Shown here piece by piece: positions 56,345 to 64,000 of a DNA stretch of 64,000 nucleotides. Under the pieces are notes generated by a model. That model saw only the letters and a program-made list of their open reading frames with translations, made no database searches and had not been told where the DNA came from. Numbering within the stretch: position 1 is the first letter of the stretch; each line of letters starts with the position of its first letter. The translations under genes and the position numbers were made by a program. Origin of the DNA: Neoceratodus forsteri. Lineage: Eukaryota; Chordata; Ceratodontiformes; Ceratodontidae. The stretch spans positions 832,706,001-832,770,000 of the forward strand of contig CM057452.1 in assembly GCA_016271365.2 (NCBI GenBank), written 5' to 3'.

Positions 56345-56730
56345 CGCTTCAATGTCTCTCATATTCAATAGTAATTTCTTTTTTTATTTAAAAAAAAAAA
56401 ATCACCTATCAGCAAAATGAAACAAAAACCGCTGCCACATTTTCCCATCGGCATGTTGTCTGGGCAACCGAGTGCATGCCACTGACTCTCCAAGCTGGAA
56501 AAAGATGCCGCAACCGCTGATCACCAGTGAGTCTATGTTTTTAAGAGAAGCACAGAAACAGAAATTAAAATATTCATTTTTAACCCCCGACAAGTACAGC
56601 ACTGTTATTTGTACCATGGACCGCACAAAATCCAGACAGGTCCGCGACTTTGTGAACACCAATCTCTTACTTTATCTTATTTTCTATAATTGCTGAGGTG
56701 AAAAACCACACACCAGCAATTATAAAAAAT
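56345..56730. other. Unassigned insert within Tx1-like ORF1
   Basis: Tx1 ORF1 similarity stops at about 56340 (left of an oligo-A run at 56391-56401) and does not resume until about 57785. This part of the insert has no recognisable repeat or gene. Confidence 0.35.
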
Positions 56731-56869
56731 AAAATATAGGATGGTGTGTGTAAAACTCGATTTTACACACACCCTCATTGTGGGATGCTTTTTATAAACC
56801 CCGAGGGCGAAGTAGCATCCCACAACTCGGGTGTGTGTAAAATCTCATTACACACACCACCTCATATAT
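56731..56869. repeat. Short palindromic MITE-like element
   Basis: Arms aaaatataggatggtgtgtg and taaaactcgattttacacac pair with acccgagttgtgggatgc-type sequence on the reverse strand, that is gcatcccacaactcgggtgt at the right. The loop reads ttataaaccccgagggcgaa. Arms and loop are related to 29711-29880 (ataaaccctgag, gcacccg), which supports a common family. Confidence 0.75.
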
Positions 56870-56881
56870 TATTCTCTATAC

Positions 56882-57772
56882 CAGGGGTTCTCAATTGGTG
56901 AGGCCAGCCTCCTTGGGGAGGCCCCAACTTGTTCAAGGGGAGGCTCAAGCAAGTCTGAAATAGTATTGTATTTAAATTTTGGGTTTTATATATTTTGTGT
57001 GAAGAGATGAAGCAAATTTAAAGAGGATAATAATAGTAGGTGAATTTTATGTATTTATTTACTAATAGGTGACAAGGGAAGGTGAATGAGCCAAGGTTCA
57101 TTTCAGGTGTATCCGGGAAGGGTAGGGAGTGAATACATTTCAAAGGGTAACTGCAAAACAATCAAGAAATACACAGTGAGCAATAGTGCAAATAAATATG
57201 AACAATAAATTAATAATGAGTGGTGGTAATTGATCAATTTGTAAACTGATGGCAGAACAGCCCAAATACAAGGGTTGAGCATAGAAGTGCTAAGAGCAAT
57301 AGCAGGAAGGAGCAAAGTAATCCCCAAGATGTTGCTTAGGAGCAGAGAAGGAAGGGGATAGGCAAAGTATGTAGGAAGGTTATTTCATATAGAGAAGAAA
57401 GAGAGGAAGTAGTCTGACCCATGAAGGTACCGCAACAAGGGGTTCAAGAATGAAAATAGCAGAGCAAGTAGGTTGGCATGTGGGGGGGTACAATTAGCCA
57501 AATAATATTTGTTTATTTTATTTATTTGTTATTCAGATAACACCTTTGAGCACAGGAGCTCTTTTTCAAAAGTTCCAAGTCAGTATAAGACAAAGAACTG
57601 AATGTGAGCCAGTTACTCAAAGGGGTTTCAATTTATTCAAGGTGTATTGTGCAAAGTACAGTATGTTAATTTTCTTTGGGGAGGCCCAAGATTATTTAAA
57701 TTTCTGGGGGAGGCTCAAAATCTTTTCCATGGATTTGGGGAGGCTCACTGTGACAAAGTCTGAGAACTATTG
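56882..57772. mobile_element. Non-autonomous hAT element, 891 bp, with 8-bp target duplication
   Basis: The perfect direct repeat ctctatac flanks it (56874-56881 and 57773-57780). Ends are caggggttctcaattggtga at the left and gtctgagaactattg at the right, whose reverse complement (caatagttctcagac) aligns with the left end. Subterminal gaggc repeats (ggggaggctcaa near both ends) are inverted too. There is no transposase frame. A short LINE 3' end-like segment lies inside at about 57505-57590. The element interrupts the Tx1-like ORF1 region. Confidence 0.92.
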
Positions 57773-59388
57773 CTCTATACTAATTTGAAGTAACTTCACT
57801 TTGAACCTCCAGCCACAGGTCCAAATTCCCTCTGAATCAATGAGTTCTTCTGGTGGACCCAGTACTGTGCATTTTTCTCCAAACAAAATTGAATGTCTCT
57901 AACATTGATCCCCTCATTTCCAAACATAATCATTATAGTTTTAAACAGAGGTTTTGTTAAAGGAATGGCCGATAAAGGGGCCCATAACGGGTGGCCTTCA
58001 AATCTTCATATTTTCTCAAAAAAACCTATAGACTAGCAAAGGTTTTAAAACTAACATCAAATAAATCTTCCCCTCTTACATTTATCAAGGCATAGATATC
58101 TGAAGCAAGAAAATTTACTGATTCCTTTAAAAGTTTTTTAGCCACATAAAACCTGTCCGGGTGATCCTGTAGCTCCCCCTCCCCCCATATCATTAACAAA
58201 CTGCATTTTGTTTTGGAACTTGCTCCAGTCTATTGTTTTTAAGTAATTCAGAAAAATTAGGTCCCATATGTCTCCTTTCATGAAGAGGAGGAGGGGATAC
58301 AGATAGTAGGTCAGAAAGAATATCTGTATCTTGAGCCCTGTGGTATTCACCCAAAAGTTGTTCTGAAATATTAGAAGTACTAGTACTTGCTTGTGGAGAA
58401 AAGTTATTCGGTGATGCTGTTTCTGGTATCTGCCTGGACAAGTTCTTTTCTGTTGGTGTAGCACTTGTCGAGGGGGGGCCCCCTGTTCATTTGAGGAAGT
58501 TTGTGAAAAGTCCTTCCAATGAGAGTCGGGAATCCATTTTCCATCTGGTGTTTGCACCTAACCGGCATTACTTAATGAATTTTCTGCCAACAAACTGTCC
58601 TCAGGAAAAAGAGAATTGTGCTCAGGTAAAGCAAAAGCAGTTTTTAGGTGATCTTTGACAGTTCGTCCTTCGCTGCATATTTCTTTAAGACTAGTGCCTC
58701 TGTATTCGGACGTACTATGAGCGTCTCTGTTGTCAAGTTTGGACAGCTGAGTGTCAAAGACAGCTGATTTGGGTTTTGACATCCCTTTGATTTCAGCCGC
58801 TCCCTTCTTCAGTCACCAAGATAAGCTCATTTAACACATTGTTTGGTAAAACATTTATTGTGGAAGTGGATACTGTCTCACCTCTTCTCGTCGAAAGCTG
58901 AGTGCTGCCTCCTGGGAGTGGGTCTCCTGATTCAAGTTCTTCCAAATTTCAACTCAGATTTTCTCCCACCTGTGAGACTGGACTGGCCTCAGGAATCATG
59001 GCAATTTTCATTTCTTCATCTCCTAAAATAACACAGGCCATGGTCAGGGACTGGACAGCAGCCCATAGTGCAGCTACATCCACCTCTTCCTCCATCCTGG
59101 CACTGACTGATGTCCATGAAGGTGGACAGCAGCTCCCCCTACCAAAGAGTAGTGGAATTTTTTTGTTATAATTCAATACAAATCAAAAGAAAAAACAACT
59201 TTGATACAGATACAAAAACAGAAAACATTCAGTAATAGTCAATAATTTACAACAGATTTCAAAATGGGAAGTAAAGCAAAAAAAAAAAAAAACACATGAA
59301 AGAAAAAAGAACCTCTACCATACTTCATATTTAAATAAAAAAAAATCCTCCTACATCTGAACAGAAAAGATGGAGAAGGAAGATTATT

Positions 59389-60026
59389 TATTTATTTATT
59401 TTTATTCACCTACACCCCCCAGGCATCCTTCAGGAGTGCCCACTCAGAATTCGCCCTACTCCCAGCCTGAACCCCCCGCATCTCCCTTGATCCCCTCCCC
59501 TCCCCTGAATGACCACAGGCAGACTCGACCCCTGGTACCCTCTCCGGGGCTGATTCCACCCTCCCTCGGCAGCTGGCTCCTAAGTATAATGTGCCTTACC
59601 TGCTGTTGACGGGGTGGCTCTGGAGGGAGATCCAGGTACATCTGGGCCAGCATTTGGTATGCGGGTGATTCCCCTGGGGCTACCGTCATCTCACAGATGG
59701 TGTAGGAGGCTTTTTGTCTTTCTTTCCCCTCACGAGTGTGGCGTGCAATGGCGTCACCACGCTGGCTATCTCCGTAAACTCCTGCCACGCTCATCCCAAT
59801 TGTAAGTCCAATGCATGTAAATACCCCCGTTCTCCACTGGGGGCCACTAATGTGCCAAGAAACCCCTTAGTCCCCCCCGGGAGAGGAGAGCAGTCCTCCA
59901 GATGCTCAATCCATCTCCCTCCCCTGCTGACCCCCAGTGTCCAGGCTCACTCCCGAACCCGGGTCGCTGGTGCAGTGCGAGGTGTGGCGTCCAACGCCTC
60001 AACCTTCAGCGCCATCGGGCCAGCCA
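59389..60026 (-). mobile_element. SINE-like retroposon, 638 bp, with 15-bp target duplication
   Basis: The direct repeat agaaggaagattatt lies at 59374-59388 and 60027-60041. Read on the minus strand the element starts ggctggcccgatggcgctga, has a B box-like cccgggttcggga and ends in gaataaaaataaataaataa. An open frame 59794-59456 reads MSVAGVYGDSQRGDAIARHT, EGKERQKASYTICEMTVAPG and MLAQMYLDLPPEPPRQQQ. At PPRQQQ there is cagcaggtaaggc, a good splice donor form that was not used in this copy. I do not recognise the protein. A related head occurs at 24150-24358. The features fit a retroposed Pol III or Pol II transcript. Confidence 0.8.
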
Positions 60027-60092
60027 AGAAGGAAGATTATTAATCTATCTAAACTGTCCTACTAGCCAAAAGGACTTGTAGGAAATCAAACC

Positions 60093-63000
60093 TCACCCCA
60101 CCCAATCAATGCCTTCCCATAACAGAGTACAGAGGTAATCCCCCATCTTATTATTCTGAGCAAGATATACAGCATCTAACTCTGCCTGGAGTTTAAACAA
60201 AATATTAGTCACTGTAACATCTTTCCCTTTTTCCAAAAACCTCTGACATCTCACATGCCATATAACCCATTTGAGACATGCCAAGATGACAAACACAGTA
60301 CTCTTTCTCCACTGTTGCCATGGTCCTGTAAACCGACCATATACCAACACTTCATATGTCATACCCGAAAAGCAGTAAGTATCTCAGAAGGTATTGAACT
60401 GCGACCAAAAGGATCTTATAAATGAACATTCAAAAAATAAATGAGCCATCGTTTACACCTGTGCTGTACAGTCTGGAGCTTGACAAAATCTATCTTGGGA
60501 CGATTTATGTCTATGATTGCCCCGTACATTTAGCTTATCATGTCCACAGATCCACATTGTATCCTATGTTTTCTGGGGAATCTGAGGCTCCAACATGCAA
60601 CCTAACAATAAAGAACAATCTATCGAAGGAGCAACTTTAAAAAACGGATCTTCAAAATACCTTTTCTCTACAATAGTGTTATAAAACTGTTTATGGGGAA
60701 CACCGATGAACCAATTGAGTTCTACCTTCCATAGCCTAATATATTTTAGACAGATTTGAATGTGTTGAGGCAAGGACATCTCCCCCCCACCATTCCACTT
60801 ACCCTTCCCCCAAGCTGTAAGAAAGTTCATCTCTCACAGTCTCATAACCTTGGTTCGTACTCCACCCTGCCCAAACACTAAGGGATGTATACTGGAATAA
60901 AATTAATTCCCAAATAAAAAAACTAGGGGTTGCAACATGTTCAGTCCCACCTCTTTCCGTGCACTATATGTATGACATTGCTTTACAGGGTTTAAGTGAC
61001 TACCCCAGAATAATGTAAAAAACAACCCCATGATTTTGGAGTGTATACTAAATGGAAGGAGAAATACATGGGATATGTACACAAACAAAGGTGCTATAAA
61101 CGCCCTTATCAAATAAATCCATTTCTTCCTTATCATTTTCCATGCCTTCCATTTTTGAATTTTCCTATTTGCTGCATCATACACACTATTCCAATTATTC
61201 TGGACAACTTCTTGTGACCCAAAGTAACCGCCTAAAATGTTAATCTTATCTTTTCATATGGGTATCACAAAATCTGGATCTTCTTGTGCCTTTCCCAATG
61301 CTAATGCTTGACTTTTCAGTTTATTTATCTGAAAACCTGTAACCTGCTGATGTTCTTCAAATACCTGTAGCACTCACAACCCTGAGGGTAAATAAGCCAC
61401 CATTAAAACACAGTCATCCGCATAAGCGGTGACTTTTGCACATACAACCCTTGTATTATGCAAAATAGGAGAAACTACCTCTTGTGCTTCCAAATTCCTA
61501 AAAGTGGGATCCAGCTTGAATACATACAACAAGGGGCTTAACTGGCAGCCTTGCCATACCCCATTCTTAATATACATCAGGATTCCCAGATGTCCATTTA
61601 TCATAGGCTGCTCGTGTGCCCCCCTGCACAATAAACATAACATTGCTATAAACCTACTGGAATACCATACCGTGCTAATACATCCCAGAGAAAATCATGT
61701 TTCACAGCATCAAAAGCAGCCTCCAGATCTACAGTAAATATATAGCCATCCAAATTTATCAGTAGCCCCTGTTCCACTACTTCTCCCAAAAAGATTACAT
61801 TTTGCGTTATACTTCTCCCAGGGATTACACAGGTCTGCACATCCAAAATAATATCTTCAGCTACAGTAGACAACCGGGTGGTGAACATTTTCACCAAAAT
61901 TTTATAATCAGTTGTTAACAGACTTAGAGGCCTCCAATTATGAAGATCCCATCTATTTCCTTTTTTATATAGAATAATGATAATGATAATACCTTCCCTC
62001 TACATGCACCCATCTCCCCTATTGCCACCATTGTCATATATACTGCAGTTAATATAGGGGCCAACTGATCAATAAAATCCTTATAGAAGTCATTAGGAAT
62101 GCCATCACTCCCAGGGGATGTATTAAGGGATAATTTTCCTATAGCAGCACTGACTTCAACCTCTGTATCAGGTTCCAAAGGCCAATACTCCGTAGCCTCA
62201 GTTACCTGGGGGAAAGTCAACTGATCCAGAAAGTCATCCTGACTCTGTAACATTCTACCTGAAATCTGTCATGAATATATTGTTGTACCACCTGTTGCAT
62301 GGAATCGTGATCAGAAACTAAATTACCATCACCCTGTTGTAATGAGGTCATAATCCTCTGTTCTACTCTATGAGCTGGACTATCATATGGAATTACATGT
62401 GCTTTTGTCCCATGAACACTACATTTCTGATTAAATGCCTTAGTATGTTCCTGTGCCTGATGATAAGCACACATCTCAGCTTTGATTTCCACAATCTGAC
62501 TTGCGAGATCCACCCCAGACTCTCTCATCTGCATTACCAATTTCAAAAACTTGGCCCCAAGCCCCAAATACTGTATGTATTTCTGTTTTGCTTCTTCAGT
62601 TGGTATTTGAATTAATAACGCTTTGAGATCCTGTTTCGTGTCCTCCCACCAGTCTATGGGGCTTTCATACAAAAATCTAACCTCATGTCGAGATTCTAAT
62701 AAAATCAAAATGTCTCAATGGTGAGAATCTATTTATAATATAGAGGTGTTCATTTTCCAGTATCCCCTACCCAGGGAGACATTGCATCTACATTCTAGCA
62801 TAACTTTCACAGCAAAATGGTCCAAGGTTTCAACAGGAATCACTGAGACCGATGCACCTGTTGTTCTTTCTGACAGAAACCAGAAACCTATTCTGGTAGA
62901 TAAAGTACCTTTAAAGAATGTATGGGTGGGAACCTTGCCTAAAATGTCATACACGTCCTTAAGACGATTTCTATCTAAAATGCCCTGCAACAGGTTGGTA

Positions 63001-63473
63001 TCACAATATACTTTCCCACTTTTCTTCCCCAATCCCTACTGGACAATCCACAATTAAAGCCTCTGCCCCACAAGATTAACTTTGAGGTGTCTAAAAAGGC
63101 TCCGTCTTAACAAGGCAGTTCTATCAGCCTTTGACTGGGGGCATAAATATTAATGAGTCTGTAGGTGGACTCAGTGATAGCAACATTTAGTAACAACACT
63201 GCAAGGAATAACATCAACAACTTTCAACACAGTTGCAGGATAGCCAGAAAACAATATGCCCAATCCAGAACATAAATCCTCTCCTATTGACCAAACAGAA
63301 GGCCCCCAATGCTACTCAGATTGAGCTCATTTTATTTCTGAAAGTGTATGCAGTCTGGTATCCTGCAAGAATATAACATTCCCTTGCTCCAGCAGCAGTT
63401 TTGCAAAGGTAACCTGTCTCTTTGCAGCTGTCTTGATGCTATTAACATTTAATGTTAGTAATGTGAGATCCAT
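60093..63473 (-). pseudogene. Tx1-like ORF2 (endonuclease, reverse transcriptase), broken
   Basis: Starting at MDLTLLTLNVNSIKTAAKRQ (63473), the endonuclease continues with VIFLQDTRLHT, HWGPSVWSIGEDL, and CDTNLLQGILDRNRLKDVYD. The region of the catalytic SDH reads ETLDHFAVKVML, with L in place of S, followed by LGRGYWKMNTSIL. The linker spans 62708-62217. The RT domain has LSLNTSPGSDGIPNDFYKDF, IPGRSITQNVIFLGEVV, FTVDLEAAFDAVKHDFLWDV, GVWQGCQLSPLLYVFKLDP and the intact catalytic VTAYADDCVLMVAY near 61405-61450. C-terminal parts include VFVILACLKWVIWHVRCQRF near 60280. About 1,100 codons, with frame breaks near 61930, 61640, 61375, 60900 and others and several stops in the endonuclease. Confidence 0.85.
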
Positions 63474-63515
63474 TAGCAAAAAGAAAACAGCAAGTTTAGC
63501 AATCATAAGAATTAT

Positions 63516-64000
63516 TTACAGAGAATACTTCTTTTTCTTCTGCTTTTTTACTTTATGTTTCACCTCAGAAGCAACTTCCCCAACCACCTCGGTCTGAGAG
63601 GAGGCTATGGAGGATACCTCAGAATAGCCATGTGAATCAACTGACTCCAGATCCATTAATATCTCATAAGCATTCTGAGTAGGCAAGGGACTCATTTCAG
63701 CAGTCAGCATAGGTACAGTAGGCTGTGACACTGCCTTTGGTCTGGTTATCCCCTGAAAGTGTGGATCATGCACTGGAGCTGGAGGGGGCATATGTAAATC
63801 AGAGGGGGCGGCAACTGGTTGCTGAACAGGGCATTCCTCAGGCACCATTGTACTAACTCCTACAGGATTCAAAACCTCCTGGGGGGGGCTGGAACAGAAA
63901 TTTGCTCCACTACCTTGGGGAGGGAGGGAGGGGCTCACTTCTGTGACAGAGGAAAGATCAATAGAAGAGGAGGTAGAAGCATGGGATGCCTCGGGGGGGG
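63516..64000 (-). pseudogene. Tx1-like ORF1, C-terminal part, cut by the window edge
   Basis: The minus-strand frame 63938-63516 encodes a proline-rich segment, then PTQNAYEILMDLESVDSHGY and VSSIASSQTEVVGEVASEVK, and ends in a basic tail KHKVKKQKKKKYSL. This end resembles the C-terminus of the neighbour's ORF1 (SRSEVVSEVDMEKDSAP and MRETKKKKGPGRK). Zinc knuckles, if present, lie beyond the window. The ORF1 stop is 43 bp upstream of the ORF2 start, a compact spacing unlike the L1-like element at 35-43 kb. Confidence 0.75.

Larger units (their letters stand above)
55255..59098 (-). pseudogene. Tx1-like ORF1 with CCHC zinc knuckles, interrupted
   Basis: The minus-strand N-terminus may start near 59098 (EEEVDVAALWAAVQSLTMAC) or at 58782 (MSKPKSAVFDTQLSKLDNRD). 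A core around 57800-58150 reads DRFYVAKKLLKESVNFLASD and IPLTKPLFKTIMIMFGNEGI, NVRDIQFCLEKNAQYWVHQK, as in Tx1 ORF1 and ZCCHC3-like proteins. After inserted DNA comes VAIITSRAGIATNYNQVSLW and then the knuckles near 56125-56000: CYKCK, and in the next frame KCARCREFDHVSYECKNIFK, a C-x2-C-x5-H-x3-C pattern, then KCNLYEE. The C-terminus has RQGPDVNRSETNPPPSLLED and a basic end MRETKKKKGPGRK near 55215-55255. Such proteins bind element RNA. Several frameshifts are present. Confidence 0.75.
51705..59150 (-). mobile_element. Tx1-like LINE, near full length, interrupted by several insertions
   Basis: On the minus strand the order is ORF1 N-terminus (58.1-59.1 kb), ORF1 core (57.8-58.1 kb), CCHC knuckles (about 56.0-56.1 kb), ORF1 C-terminus (55.26-55.58 kb), ORF2 endonuclease (54.5-55.2 kb), start of RT (53.6-54.1 kb), a gap, then the ORF2 C-terminus (53.34 to 51.7 kb). 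Inserted into it are a palindromic hAT (51916-53027), a LINE 3' end (55583-55850), unassigned sequence plus a short palindrome (56345-56880) and a hAT (56882-57772). Most of the RT domain is missing between about 53600 and 53345. Its 5' end abuts the 3' tail of a second Tx1-like element at about 59155. Confidence 0.8.
59157..64000 (-). mobile_element. Second Tx1-like LINE, 3' part complete, 5' end outside the window
   Basis: On the minus strand the ORF1 C-terminus (64000-63516), ORF2 (63473-60093) and a 3' UTR (60092-59157) follow in order. The 3' UTR is split by a 638-bp retroposon at 59389-60026. The 3' end reads gatttgtattgaattataac followed by seven A, directly against the presumed 5' end of the first Tx1-like element, in the same orientation. 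Both are therefore head-to-tail. It is related to, but clearly different in sequence from, its neighbour. Confidence 0.8.

Noticed and set aside
14800..64000. Further exons of the GBA3-like gene
   Set aside because: I looked for the next conserved GH1 segments (GGWD, DGKGPSIWDTF, YRFSLSWSR) and did not see them in any frame with splice sites. Short exons could still be missed by eye.

Overview
The window reads as a stretch of a large, repeat-rich vertebrate genome. No bacterial-style operons are present. Almost every recognisable coding segment belongs to a transposable element: CR1-like and L1/Tx1-like LINEs, tRNA-derived CORE/MIR-like SINEs, hAT-type DNA transposons and a Crypton. This mixture suggests a non-mammalian vertebrate with a big genome; an amphibian such as a caecilian, or a lungfish, would fit. 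The species cannot be fixed from sequence alone.

One host gene piece is supported: a short first coding exon at 14724-14799 (+). It encodes the N-terminus of a family 1 glycosidase, most like cytosolic beta-glucosidase (GBA3), and ends in a good splice donor. I saw no later exon of that gene, so the sequence to the right may be its first intron.

Layout. 0.2-1.1 kb: two broken CR1 pieces. 1.7 kb: SINE. 2.6-3.2 kb: 3' end of another LINE family. 3.5-7.6 kb: two CR1 copies separated by a foldback element, the second carrying a small MITE with a 9-bp target duplication. 7.6-9.2 kb: reversed SINEs. 9.6-12.2 kb: an unclassified composite repeat holding a ~296-bp tandem array, with a second shorter copy at 49.2-50.7 kb. 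12.8-13.8 kb: a 1-kb palindromic hAT with an 8-bp duplication. 14.7 kb: the host exon. 17.1-17.9 kb: reversed CR1. 18-26 kb: mostly unassigned, with one short palindrome and one SINE-like end. 26.7-27.7 kb: a 32-bp minisatellite of about 32 units. 28-32 kb: mostly unassigned, with palindromes. 32.9-34.6 kb: a broken Crypton tyrosine recombinase. 35.2-43.4 kb: an apparently full-length L1-like element bounded by a perfect 16-bp duplication. 43.8-46.5 kb: degraded L1 and CR1. 46.5-50.9 kb: a palindromic element containing a hAT and the second composite repeat. 51.7-59.15 kb (-): a Tx1-like LINE with CCHC knuckles in ORF1, interrupted by two hATs. 59.16-64 kb (-): a second Tx1-like LINE, head-to-tail with the first, running off the window and carrying a 638-bp retroposon with a 15-bp duplication.

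The genes do not form a pathway. The LINEs supply reverse transcriptase and endonuclease activities that could also have mobilised the SINEs, and the hAT palindromes would have depended on a transposase not encoded here. All element ORFs seen are interrupted. The nesting order, read from target duplications, gives a relative history of insertions.
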